DNA from: Lachnospiraceae bacterium
GTDB lineage: Bacteria; Bacillota; Clostridia; Lachnospirales; Lachnospiraceae
Direction of reading: 5' to 3'
Length of the DNA: 64,000 nucleotides
Assembly: GCA_900771955.1 (NCBI GenBank)
Contig: CAAGPW010000126.1
Coordinates: 5,948 to 69,947, forward strand
Position numbers and translations under genes: made by a program. Position 1 is the first letter of the stretch, and every line of letters begins with the position of its first letter. Below the pieces are notes generated by a model. That model saw only the letters and a list, made by a program, of their open reading frames with translations. It ran no database searches and was not told the DNA's origin. Below, in pieces: positions 33,632-41,165 of the stretch.

Positions 33632-33667
33632 AAAAAGGATGCAACACTTTCATACAAACTGTTGCAT
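33632..33667 (-). repeat. right inverted repeat of the switch
   Basis: It is a perfect 36-bp reverse complement of 32921-32956. The csrA ribosome site AGGAGG begins 4 nt beyond its outer end, at 33671. Confidence 0.95.
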
Positions 33668-33682
33668 GAAAGGAGGTAACCA

Positions 33683-33952
33683 ATGTTAAAACTCACATTA
33701 AAACCCGGTGAATACATCGATATCGGTGAAAATATCAAGGTCGTTTTTTCCGGGGGCTCTGCCAATAACATACATCTTCTGGTAGACGCACCGCGTGATG
33801 TGAATATTGCGAGAAGTACCGCGTTACAGAAAAAGAAGGCACCGGTCTCATCCTACTATAAGGAACAGGGTATCTCCGAAGAAGCCCGAAAAGAGATTGC
33901 GGGCATCTTAAAGCGCGAGCGGGAAAAGACCGGAAAAGCCGCATCCGTCTGA
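33683..33952 (+). CDS. csrA: CsrA-family RNA-binding translational regulator
   Basis: The 89-residue protein aligns over its first 48 residues with CsrA: MLKLTLKPGEYIDIGENIKV, then NNIHLLVDAPRDVNIARST. Leu4 and the RNA-contact arginine at the end of APRDVNIAR match E. coli L4 and R44. The other contact arginine (E. coli R6) is leucine here. A basic C-terminal tail of about 40 residues (KKKAPVSSYYKEQ; KREREKTGK) makes it longer than the usual 60-75. Family knowledge: in Bacillus, CsrA represses flagellin translation and is relieved by FliW. It sits 138 nt before flagellin, with AAAGGAGG before its ATG and the invertible segment right upstream. Confidence 0.85.
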   Translation: MLKLTLKPGEYIDIGENIKVVFSGGSANNIHLLVDAPRDVNIARSTALQKKKAPVSSYYKEQGISEEARKEIAGILKREREKTGKAASV

Positions 33953-34008
33953 CACGGGTAATACGCGAAGGTCTAACCTAGGGGACTTTTGCTTATTATA
34001 CAACTTAT

Positions 34009-34081
34009 CCGGGATGTATGCACATCCGGAGATAAAAAACGGGAACGGATTCCCGAAAAAAACACTTTTATCACATGGAGG
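34009..34081 (+). promoter_or_regulatory. flagellin mRNA leader with CsrA-like GGA sites
   Basis: The leader holds a hairpin CCGG-G-ATGT/ACATCCGG (34009-34029) whose end supplies GGA at 34028-34030. A second hairpin, CGGGAA-CGGA-TTCCCG (34040-34055), shows GGA in its loop. The Shine-Dalgarno GGAGG lies at 34077-34081. A loop GGA upstream plus one in the Shine-Dalgarno is the arrangement by which CsrA blocks hag translation in Bacillus. I see no convincing promoter of its own in this 138-nt region. Confidence 0.6.
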
Positions 34082-34090
34082 TAAAAAATT

Positions 34091-35707
34091 ATGGTAGTAC
34101 AGCACAACATTTCAGCGATGAACACAAACAGAATGCTTGGTGTTTCCACAAGCGCACAGTCCAAATCCACCGAGAAGTTATCTTCCGGTTACCGGATCAA
34201 CCGTGCAGCAGATGACGCAGCAGGACTTTCTATTTCTGAAAAAATGAGAAGCCAGATCAGAGGCCTTAATCAGGCATCCAAGAATGCACAGGACGGAATT
34301 TCCCTGATCCAGACCGCAGAGGGTGCATTAAATGAATCCCACTCTATTTTACAGAGAATGAGAGAACTTGCAGTACAGGCAGGAAACGGAACTGAGACAG
34401 ATGATGATCGTGAAGCAGTAAACGATGAGATCAGCCAGTTACAGGAAGAACTGACCAGAATTTCAAAGACGACAGAATTTAACACGATGAAACTGTTAGA
34501 TGGTTCTCAGGCAGGAAGCTCTGTAACAAGTGGTTCAGGTCCGAAGTTTGGTATAGTAGATGCTACATTGGGAGGGGCTCTGGTAACATCCAACGTTGGC
34601 GGAATTAAAGTAACTACGGCAGCAGCATCAGCAACACAGCCAGGACAGGAGACTGCTATCTGGGATGCGGCAGGAACAACCCTGAAATTAAACCTGGTGG
34701 CAGACAAAGTTTACAACCAGGAAGATATTGACAAACTGATTGCGAATGCAAAGCAGGAAGACAGTACATCAACCGGAACACCGGCACAGGTAACTGTAAC
34801 ATTAAAGAACGGAGTCCTTACTGCAGGAGCAGACGGAGATGAAACAACCGGAACTGCAACAGTAGGCGGCGCAAAGGCAGCAGGTGCTGAGGTAAAGGTA
34901 ACAAATGGTTTTGTTGGAGCAGACACGATCAAATTCACTTCGAATAAATACGGTGCGGAATTTAACGGGACAACAATTGATATTGCTTTTGATAAGGCAG
35001 ATGGAAAAGAGGAGGTAACCGGAAACGGTCCGACTTATGATGCAGCAAATGCGGCAACAAAAGGAGCATATACGATCCATCTTGCAGCCGGAAAAGAATA
35101 TACCGCAGAAGATATCGAGGATATCATGGCAAAGGCCGGATTGGATTTTGATGTAACATTAAGCGGCGCCACACCGGATGTTCCGAACACATTGTACGCA
35201 ACAAGCACTGCAACAAGTGTTGCGAAGACAACTTTGGCAAATGGCGCAGGTCTTGGTAGCGCGAAAGCACTGTTTGGACAGGAAGGTTATGGAAGCGTTG
35301 CAGCAGGTACCGGCATCACTTTACAGATCGGTGCAAATGAGGGTCAGACCATGAGCTTCTCTATCGAAGACATGAGCGCAAGAGCACTTGGCGTAGATGG
35401 AAATAAGGTAGACTTAAGTACACAGGCTGGCGCACAGAAAGCCACCACCACGATTGATGCTGCGATCAAGATTGTTTCCAAAGCAAGAGGACGTATGGGT
35501 GCTATCCAGAACCGTCTGGAGCACACCATTGCAAACCTTGATACAGCTTCTGAGAACACCACATCCGCAGAATCCCGTATCCGTGATACAGATATGGCTA
35601 CTGAAATGGTTGAGTACAGCAAGAACAACATCCTTGCTCAGGCAGGACAGTCCATGCTCGCTCAGGCAAATCAGTCTACACAGGGTGTACTTTCCCTGTT
35701 ACAGTAG
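34091..35707 (+). CDS. fliC: flagellin
   Basis: The 538-residue protein has the conserved flagellin ends. The N-terminal D0/D1 (residues 1-~140) contains [43 protein letters not shown] (split) and [14 protein letters not shown], the region known in other flagellins for TLR5 recognition. The C-terminal D1/D0 (about 440-538) ends [18 protein letters not shown]. The central 300 residues are Ala/Thr/Gly-rich and variable, forming the exposed D2/D3 domains. It lacks a signal peptide, as expected for type III export. It is preceded by csrA and a leader with CsrA-like sites, and followed by a terminator. In B. subtilis the gene is named hag. Confidence 0.97.
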   Translation: MVVQHNISAMNTNRMLGVSTSAQSKSTEKLSSGYRINRAADDAAGLSISEKMRSQIRGLNQASKNAQDGISLIQTAEGALNESHSILQRMRELAVQAGNGTETDDDREAVNDEISQLQEELTRISKTTEFNTMKLLDGSQAGSSVTSGSGPKFGIVDATLGGALVTSNVGGIKVTTAAASATQPGQETAIWDAAGTTLKLNLVADKVYNQEDIDKLIANAKQEDSTSTGTPAQVTVTLKNGVLTAGADGDETTGTATVGGAKAAGAEVKVTNGFVGADTIKFTSNKYGAEFNGTTIDIAFDKADGKEEVTGNGPTYDAANAATKGAYTIHLAAGKEYTAEDIEDIMAKAGLDFDVTLSGATPDVPNTLYATSTATSVAKTTLANGAGLGSAKALFGQEGYGSVAAGTGITLQIGANEGQTMSFSIEDMSARALGVDGNKVDLSTQAGAQKATTTIDAAIKIVSKARGRMGAIQNRLEHTIANLDTASENTTSAESRIRDTDMATEMVEYSKNNILAQAGQSMLAQANQSTQGVLSLLQ

Positions 35708-35750
35708 TAGCGGTCAGATTACACCAGACAATTGTAATTTTGATGATAGA

Positions 35751-35787
35751 AATGCTCCGGTCATTCCCAGACCGGGGCATTTTTTTG
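35751..35787 (+). terminator. flagellin terminator
   Basis: AATGCTCCGGTC pairs with GACCGGGGCATT (one G-T pair) around a 7-nt loop, followed by seven T. Confidence 0.93.
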
Positions 35788-35848
35788 AAAAAGCATTCTA
35801 TATTGGTGAAAGAAAAGGCAGTTTAGAAAAAATTAAAAAATACGCATA

Positions 35849-35877
35849 TTGCTCACAAAAGACCAGACTGTTATAAT
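35849..35877 (+). promoter_or_regulatory. sigma-A promoter downstream of flagellin
   Basis: TTGCTC at 35849-35854 and a perfect TATAAT at 35872-35877 are 17 nt apart. Confidence 0.7.
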
Positions 35878-35883
35878 GAATTT

Positions 35884-35970
35884 AAACAATGCATTCTTAT
35901 TTGCGGCGGCTGAACATCCGGAGCAGATGGATGCGCTTTTAAAAGAGTGCGGGCTCGGCCTGCTTTTTTT
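35884..35970 (+). ncRNA. candidate small transcript or attenuator before the DUF6483 gene
   Basis: The expected transcript starts near 35884 and meets, after about 65 nt, a compact hairpin GCGGGC-TCG-GCCTGC (35949-35963) with a seven-T run, an intrinsic terminator. Inside lies CATCC-GGAGCAGAT-GGATG, a stem with GGA in its loop. It could be a short RNA of about 85 nt or a leader attenuating the next gene. A 41-codon frame from ATG 35876 to 36001 also spans it. That ATG overlaps the -10 box and has no ribosome site, so I do not call it a gene, though its sequence (HPEQMDALLKECGL) looks protein-like and may be a remnant. Confidence 0.4.
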
Positions 35971-36048
35971 AAAATCTTCTGTACAATTTGGTGCGAATTG
36001 ATTATGATGGACTTTGGGAGATTGATGAAAAGAAAGAGGGAGAACTAT

Positions 36049-36435
36049 ATGTTTGAACAGGATTATATTATGCGCCTGATCCATGAGATGGTTCGCACGG
36101 TCATGAAGCTGGTATTCGGACTGGATGAGGAGGACGAGGAGGAAGTAAAACTGCTGGATACACTGGCGGCAGATGAAGGAGGAAAATTAAACGAGCTGTT
36201 GGATCTTGCTGATGCGGGAAAAATCAATGAAGCAGAGAATCAGCTTTACGATATATTGGATAAAAACGATGCTAATACTTTAAAAATGGCACTTTTATTT
36301 TACAATCATATCAATGAATATGACGGGGAATTTCTGGACAAAGCAGATTATTCAAGAGATGAGATCCGGGATGGGATCTGCAATGTACTGGAACAATTTG
36401 GATATGGCGGGATGACCGGACTTTTTATGCAGTGA
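36049..36435 (+). CDS. DUF6483-type small acidic protein
   Basis: The 128-residue cytoplasmic protein begins MFEQDYIMRLIHEMVRTVMK, a motif I associate with a Lachnospiraceae family named DUF6483. A run of acidic residues (LDEEDEEEVK) follows, then a helical TPR-like region (LLDLADAGKINEAENQLYDIL). The function is unknown. Start ATG 36049 follows AAGAGGGAG; the longer frame from 35947 has no such site and crosses the hairpin region. It lies between flagellin and the degenerate sensor gene, and the next start is 84 nt downstream. Confidence 0.7.
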   Translation: MFEQDYIMRLIHEMVRTVMKLVFGLDEEDEEEVKLLDTLAADEGGKLNELLDLADAGKINEAENQLYDILDKNDANTLKMALLFYNHINEYDGEFLDKADYSRDEIRDGICNVLEQFGYGGMTGLFMQ

Positions 36436-36519
36436 GAGTAATTGACAAAGGAAGAAATCTTCTGCATAATGAAGTTAGAAATTATAAGGCTGGTGATAAG
36501 GCAGAAGAAGGGATTTACG

Positions 36520-38358
36520 GTGGATAATAAACAGAAAAGACTGACAATTGGCGTTTTGGCGGGAGGCATACTGGACGATTTTACAAAAGTGGTATGCAGG
36601 GGGATACTCCGTGCGGCAAAGCGGCTTAATATAAATGTTGTGGTATTTCCTGGAAAATATCTGGATCGTGATTTGTCGGACAATCAGGAACTCAGATATG
36701 AATATCAGTTTAATACCATATTTTCGTATGCAGAAAAAGAGAAAATAGACGCAGTTTTGGTAATGGCGGGCAGCATCGGTTACTGCACTTCGATGGATCG
36801 GGTGAAGCAGATGCTTTCAAACTACAAGATGCCGTGTGTTCTGATCGCATCACAGATCGATGGTTATGTGGATGTTGGGTATGATAACCGGGATGGCGTG
36901 AGACAGGCGCTGGAATATCTGATCCGGGAAGTGAAATGCAGGCGTATTGGAATGATCGGCGGAAGCAGTACAAATCTGGATGCGCAGGAACGGAAAGAGA
37001 CCTTTTTTTCCGTACTGAAAGAATATAAACTGCCTGTTGAAGATGACCTTTATATAGAAGGAACACTCACCAGACAAAACAGAGAGATCGTTTCTGCATT
37101 TTTAGATCGAAATCCGGGGCTGGATGCGGTATTTTGTGTTAATGATGATACTGCGCTCGGACTGTATGAGGAGTTGAAGCGCAGAGATATACAGCCGGGC
37201 AGGGATATTTCGGTGGTTGGATTTGATGATATTGTTGCGGCGGCAAGGGCAAATCCGCCGATCACATCGGTACGCGCAGACGGAGGAATGCTGGGCGAAG
37301 AGGCGCTTAAAATGGCACTTGAGGTTCTTCGGGGAGAACCTGTGAAGAGCCGGAAGGTTCCGACACATTTTGTACTGCGCGATTCAGTATGTGAGAAAAA
37401 AGAAGAAAATCTATCCGGTGAGGGTACACAGGATGTGATCAATCTGGATGCTGCATTTGATGATATTTTCTGGCGGACCGGAGACGGGACCGATGCCGGA
37501 AAGACAGAAGAATTAAAAGATACCATGCATCAGCTCTGGGATTATGTAATGCGGGAAGCGGACAAAGATCAGCCGTTTTCGAATGAAAATGATGTAAGGG
37601 TGTACTTAGACCGCCTGCTGGATCTTCAGATTATGCATGATGCCGATGTGGAGAATGTACTTGGTATAGTGGAGAAAGCACATGGCCTGCTGCGGACACA
37701 GCTTACCGATCCGCAGGCACTTTATCGTGCTGAACGGCAGTTCTCTCTGGCATATCGCAGAATCATACGGGCAATGGATTATGAGGACGGCAGAAAAAAA
37801 GAAGTGCAGCAGCGGGATAATTATTCCATGAAACTTTTTGTGCGGGATATGCTGGAATTTGAAAACGGAAATGACCAGAGTTATGCGTTGGTCTTAAATA
37901 ACCTTGAGTGGCTTCATATTGAGCATGCCTTCCTGTATGCATTGGAAGAACCGCAGATCCATTTGTTCCGGGAAGCCTATGAAGTGCCGGAATACCTTTA
38001 TCTGAAGGCGGCAAAAAACAAAGACAAGGTGTTTACCGTTCCGCTTACCGAACAGAAAATTGCGGTGCATGATCTGCTGGATCATCCGTGTGTGCAGGTG
38101 GATGAGAATTATTCCTTTGTGCAGATACCGCTTTTTTACAACGAACGACTTTATGGAGTATTGCTCTGTGATCTGACAGATGAAATCTTTGAAAATGGAG
38201 AATTCCTTGTAAATCAGATGAGCTCTGCTATGCGTATTATCAATCTGTTAAAAATAAATGAACAGATCCAGCAGCAGCTTGAGGAAAGCTTTGAGGCGAT
38301 GCGGGAGCATAACATTGTGCTGGATACGCTGTCAAAATCAGCCCGGAGCAGGGAATGA
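36520..38358 (+). CDS. LacI-type sensor protein that has lost its GGDEF domain
   Basis: The 612-residue protein parallels the GGDEF protein at 29576-31900. A LacI/GalR-type binding domain comes first (RLTIGVLAGGILDDFTK; CRRIGMIGGSSTNLDAQERK; ISVVGFDDIVAAA). The same helical/GAF-like middle follows to EQLEESFEAMREHNIVLDTL (split). Where the paralogue enters its GGDEF domain, this one reads a few residues and stops. The end of a GGDEF domain follows in another frame (next entry). So an internal deletion of about 150 codons plus a frameshift removed the enzyme. The start is GTG 36520 after AAGGGA; the frame extends to 36442 without a ribosome site. It may still act as a ligand-binding protein or be decaying. 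Confidence 0.82.
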   Translation: MDNKQKRLTIGVLAGGILDDFTKVVCRGILRAAKRLNINVVVFPGKYLDRDLSDNQELRYEYQFNTIFSYAEKEKIDAVLVMAGSIGYCTSMDRVKQMLSNYKMPCVLIASQIDGYVDVGYDNRDGVRQALEYLIREVKCRRIGMIGGSSTNLDAQERKETFFSVLKEYKLPVEDDLYIEGTLTRQNREIVSAFLDRNPGLDAVFCVNDDTALGLYEELKRRDIQPGRDISVVGFDDIVAAARANPPITSVRADGGMLGEEALKMALEVLRGEPVKSRKVPTHFVLRDSVCEKKEENLSGEGTQDVINLDAAFDDIFWRTGDGTDAGKTEELKDTMHQLWDYVMREADKDQPFSNENDVRVYLDRLLDLQIMHDADVENVLGIVEKAHGLLRTQLTDPQALYRAERQFSLAYRRIIRAMDYEDGRKKEVQQRDNYSMKLFVRDMLEFENGNDQSYALVLNNLEWLHIEHAFLYALEEPQIHLFREAYEVPEYLYLKAAKNKDKVFTVPLTEQKIAVHDLLDHPCVQVDENYSFVQIPLFYNERLYGVLLCDLTDEIFENGEFLVNQMSSAMRIINLLKINEQIQQQLEESFEAMREHNIVLDTLSKSARSRE

Positions 38359-38453
38359 CGCTGGAGGAAGCACTGGCAAAGGCAGATGAAAAATTATACC
38401 AGGTAAAACAGCACCGCAAAAAAGAAGTTGTAAAACAACCGGTTACAGAGTGA
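38334..38453 (+). pseudogene. C-terminal remnant of the deleted GGDEF domain
   Basis: One frame off from the preceding gene, the DNA reads ISPEQGMTLEEALAKADEKL and on through YQVKQHRKK to a stop at 38453. This is the standard last helix of a GGDEF domain (compare SDEILYEAKKHRR in the paralogue). ATG 38355 has no proper ribosome site, so it is unlikely to be translated alone. Confidence 0.8.
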
Positions 38454-38463
38454 GGAGAATAAA

Positions 38464-39288
38464 ATGACAGAAGAGATGAATTACCAGAATGTGGGAGCAG
38501 AGGTTCCGGCAAAAAAGGAAAGACGCGGCATTAGCGGCAGTACACTAAAGATCATTGCGATTGTTACGATGCTTATTGACCATATCGGGGCTGCGGTGCT
38601 TGGCAGGCAGCTTGTCATGCAGGGAATCGATGAACTCAATACGGCAGATGCGGCGGCAGTGGCGCGGTGGATCAGTGATAATGCAGTGCTTTATGGGAGT
38701 TATACCATTATGCGCATGATCGGACGTGTGGCATTCCCGATTTTCTGCTTTTTGCTGATACAGGGATTTTTACATACACACGATGTTAAAAAATATGCCC
38801 TGCGGCTTTTTGTGTTTGCACTGGTTTCCGAGCTTCCATTTGACCTGGCCTTTAAGGGGAAAATAGATTTTTCCTATCAGAATGTATTTTTTACGCTGCT
38901 CATTGGATTGCTTACAATGATGGCGTTCCGCTGGGTTGAAGAAAGAACGGAATGGCAGAAGTGGCTGCGGGTTGTGCTTGATATCGTGGCACTGGCGTGC
39001 GGAATTGCGGTGGCGGAACTGTTAAAGACAGATTATTCCGGAATTGGCGTTGTGTGCATTATGGCACTTTACATTTTCCGTAAGAGTAAAGTGCAGCAGA
39101 TCGTGGCAGGCTGTGTGGCATTTTGCTGGGAAATTACAGCGCCGATTGCATTTTTGCCGATTGCATTCTATAATGGGAAACGCGGATTAAATATCAAGTA
39201 TTTCTTTTATGCATTCTATCCGGTGCATCTGCTTATTTTGTACCTGATCGTTTATGCGATGGGCATGGGGAATGTGTCCGCAATGTAG
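38464..39288 (+). CDS. TraX-family acyltransferase-like membrane protein
   Basis: The 274-residue protein has about seven to eight membrane helices. It opens with the TraX signature SGSTLKIIAIVTMLIDHIGA near residue 25, and GRVAFPIFCFLLIQGFLHT follows near residue 85. Later it shows ELPFDLAF and a final YFFYAFYPVHLLILYLI. Family knowledge: TraX acetylates F-pilin in conjugative plasmids, but chromosomal homologues are common in Firmicutes and probably acylate other surface molecules. No conjugation gene is near. The ribosome site is GAGGAGAA. It follows the degenerate sensor gene by 10 nt after the remnant's stop. Confidence 0.88.
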   Translation: MTEEMNYQNVGAEVPAKKERRGISGSTLKIIAIVTMLIDHIGAAVLGRQLVMQGIDELNTADAAAVARWISDNAVLYGSYTIMRMIGRVAFPIFCFLLIQGFLHTHDVKKYALRLFVFALVSELPFDLAFKGKIDFSYQNVFFTLLIGLLTMMAFRWVEERTEWQKWLRVVLDIVALACGIAVAELLKTDYSGIGVVCIMALYIFRKSKVQQIVAGCVAFCWEITAPIAFLPIAFYNGKRGLNIKYFFYAFYPVHLLILYLIVYAMGMGNVSAM

Positions 39289-39324
39289 GATGAGTGGAAT
39301 ACAAAATGAATGGAGACGATTGAC

Positions 39325-39900
39325 ATGAAAAAGATGATTCTTACAGTTGGAAGACAGTATGGAAGCGGTGGACGTGAAATCGGACAGAAAGTTGCCGCGA
39401 GACTGGGCTATCCGCTTTATGACAAGGATAAGCTGTTAGAACTGGCAAAACAGGATGGCAGCTACGATGAAGTGAGATCTTTTTATCAGGAAAAGCCGGT
39501 CGACAGCCTGTTATATGCGATTGCAATGAGCACATTGACGCAGGGAATGGAGAGAAAGCCGTTCCAGGAGATCCGAAAACTGATAGAACAGGAACCGTGC
39601 ATTTTGATTGGACGCTGTGGAAACTATATTACAAAGGATAAACCGGAAGCGCTGCGTGTATTTATCCATGCAGACAAAGAGTTCCGTGTGAAGCGTGTGG
39701 CAGCGGAGAATAATATCTCGGAAGAAAAGGCGGCAAAAAAGATTGCAGAGACCGATAAGGCCAGGGCATCTTTTTATCGCTTTTATACGAATGAGGAATG
39801 GGATCAGGCATCCGGCTATGATCTGGTGCTGAACAGCAGCATGTTTGGAATCGACCGGTGTGTGGATATGATCATAAAGAGTATGGAAGTGGAAGGATAG
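39325..39900 (+). CDS. cytidylate kinase-like family protein
   Basis: The roughly 191-residue P-loop protein starts MKKMILTVGRQYGSGGREIG, with the phosphate-binding GRQYGSGG loop of the Cytidylate_kin2 family. IGRCGNYI and the RVAAENNISEEKAAKKI lid region follow. Family knowledge: members resemble CMP kinase, and their substrates are mostly unproven. I prefer ATG 39325, which has GGAG 9 nt upstream; ATG 39310 in the same frame lacks a ribosome site. It follows traX closely and ends at a strong terminator. Confidence 0.85.
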   Translation: MKKMILTVGRQYGSGGREIGQKVAARLGYPLYDKDKLLELAKQDGSYDEVRSFYQEKPVDSLLYAIAMSTLTQGMERKPFQEIRKLIEQEPCILIGRCGNYITKDKPEALRVFIHADKEFRVKRVAAENNISEEKAAKKIAETDKARASFYRFYTNEEWDQASGYDLVLNSSMFGIDRCVDMIIKSMEVEG

Positions 39901-39905
39901 AAAAT

Positions 39906-39950
39906 AAAAAAAGCTGGGAAAAATGTTATGACGTTTTTCCCGGCTTTTTT
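39906..39950 (+). terminator. terminator of the traX-kinase unit
   Basis: AAAAAAGCTGGGAAAAA pairs with TTTTTCCCGGCTTTTTT (one G-T pair) around a 9-nt loop. Confidence 0.93.
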
Positions 39951-39954
39951 CTTC

Positions 39955-40013
39955 TATAGAAAAGACCCCGTTGTGTTAATGTGATAAAGAATGTGATTAT
40001 TTTCTTTCCCATC
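39955..40013 (+). repeat. dispersed palindromic repeat, copy 1
   Basis: This stretch of about 59 bp matches 63927-63985 at roughly 83% identity by eye, including GTTAATG, GATAAAGAATGT and ATTAT cores. It starts right behind the preceding terminator's T run, as copy 2 does. Its right end supplies the last codons and the TAA stop of the convergent methyltransferase gene. Confidence 0.75.
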
Positions 40014-40857
40014 TTCCGGATGCACCGCACGGAAGTACAAGGCCGGTTGCGGAGACTGGGAGTCCGATTTCCTCCGAGTGGACATGGCCGCCGAATTTTT
40101 TTAAAGCAGTGCCGAGCATATAGGAAAGCACGGCTGGCTGAAGCCCGGTCGTGTATGAACTGATCAGGAAAAACAGCGGATCGTCCGAGAGCAGCTTTGC
40201 ACAGAGTGTGATCAGCGGATAAACGCAGTCTTCAATCTTCCAGATCTCTCCTTTGGTACCTCTGCCATAAGAAGGCGGGTCCATGATGATCGCGTCATAA
40301 TGATTGCCACGGCGGATCTCGCGTTCGACAAATTTGACACAGTCATCCACGATCCAGCGGATCGGTGCGTCGGCAAGACCGGAGGATACGGCGTTTTCCT
40401 TTGCCCAGGTGACCATGCCCTTGGAAGCATCGACGTGTGTTACGCTCGCGCCGGCTGCTGCTGCTGCGACCGTGGCACCGCCGGTGTAGGCAAACAGATT
40501 TAAAACCTTGACTGGACGGTGCGCGTTTTTGATCTTGTCAGAGCACCAGTCCCAGTTGACGGCCTGCTCCGGGAAAAGTCCGGTGTGCTTGAAGCTGAAA
40601 GGTTTTAACTGAAATGTCAGATTTCGGTACTGGATGCTCCACTGCTCTGGCAGATCGAAGAATTCCCATTCCCCGCCACCCTTTTTACTGCGGTGGTAAT
40701 GTGCGTTCATCTTTTTCCAGCAGCGGTTTTCCTTTGGAGTATCCCAGATAACCTGCGGGTCCGGACGCACCAGAATATAATTGCCCCAGCGCTCTGCCTT
40801 TTCTCCCTTTGAACAGTCTATTACTTCATAATCTTTCCATTGATCTGCAATCCACAT
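39997..40857 (-). CDS. class I SAM-dependent rRNA methyltransferase (RlmI/RlmK type)
   Basis: The 286-residue protein has N-terminal beta-rich sequence with WGNYILVRPDPQVIW and a Rossmann methyltransferase domain with the SAM motif LNLFAYTGGATVAAAAAGA near residue 117. The second motif THVDASKGMVTWAKENA follows, then the catalytic-type motif IIMDPPSYGRG near 193. Family knowledge: the C-terminal Methyltrans_SAM group modifies 23S rRNA, with the exact target unknown. The start ATG follows AGAGGA. Its stop codon lies inside the dispersed repeat. It is divergent from the ribosomal operon by about 540 nt. Confidence 0.87.
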   Translation of the reverse strand: MWIADQWKDYEVIDCSKGEKAERWGNYILVRPDPQVIWDTPKENRCWKKMNAHYHRSKKGGGEWEFFDLPEQWSIQYRNLTFQLKPFSFKHTGLFPEQAVNWDWCSDKIKNAHRPVKVLNLFAYTGGATVAAAAAGASVTHVDASKGMVTWAKENAVSSGLADAPIRWIVDDCVKFVEREIRRGNHYDAIIMDPPSYGRGTKGEIWKIEDCVYPLITLCAKLLSDDPLFFLISSYTTGLQPAVLSYMLGTALKKFGGHVHSEEIGLPVSATGLVLPCGASGRWERK

Positions 40858-41136
40858 TTTAAAATCCTCTTATATCTGTAACTTATTTTGCAATTTATTT
40901 ACGGTAACAGTTTGATTTATTACCTATTATATATATGAAGTTATTATATCGGCAGCAAGCGTCAGCGTCAATATTTTTCGGTTCCTTTTCGGGATGAAGA
41001 ATATTATAATGGCGGTGTTATGGTGAGAAAAATAAAACGATGGCCATCTTATGAAAGGCGGGATTCCCATAAAACGCTCCATTCTTACTGTATGCAGGAT
41101 TGTATTAAAAAAAATACAATTTTTATGAAAAAAGTA

Positions 41137-41165
41137 TTGCAAACGCCGGAAATATCATGTATACT
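41137..41165 (+). promoter_or_regulatory. main promoter of the S10-spc-alpha superoperon
   Basis: TTGCAA at 41137-41142 and TATACT at 41160-41165 are 17 nt apart. They lie behind a small A/T hairpin with a T run (41099-41125) that may insulate the promoter. The upstream region 40858-41098 is A/T-rich and holds no gene that I can support. Confidence 0.8.

Larger units (their letters stand above)
32921..33667. other. invertible DNA segment carrying its own recombinase and a flagellar promoter
   Basis: The 747-bp segment is bounded by perfect 36-bp inverted repeats and contains one gene, a tyrosine recombinase with a complete catalytic set, plus a sigma-D promoter at its left end. The segment abuts the csrA Shine-Dalgarno sequence. 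In the orientation shown, the promoter points left, away from csrA and flagellin. After inversion, its -10 box would lie about 60 nt upstream of the csrA ATG. The geometry is seen directly; that inversion happens is inference. It does not look like a transposon: the enzyme is of the wrong class for terminal-inverted-repeat transposition and no clear target duplication is present. Confidence 0.85.

Noticed and set aside
32921..33667. Reading the recombinase plus inverted repeats as a small transposon
   Set aside because: Tyrosine recombinases do not use simple terminal inverted repeats with target duplication. No convincing target duplication flanks it, and the internal promoter and position before csrA fit a switch better.
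33953..34008. A separate promoter for flagellin after csrA
   Set aside because: TATTAT near 33994 has only a poor -35 partner and no sigma-D motif is present.
35876..36001. A 41-codon gene after flagellin
   Set aside because: Its ATG overlaps the -10 box, no ribosome site precedes it, and a terminator hairpin lies inside.
40858..41136. A small minus-strand gene upstream of the ribosomal operon
   Set aside because: The frame at about 40927-41142 has no ribosome site, low-complexity A/T composition and overlaps the main ribosomal promoter.
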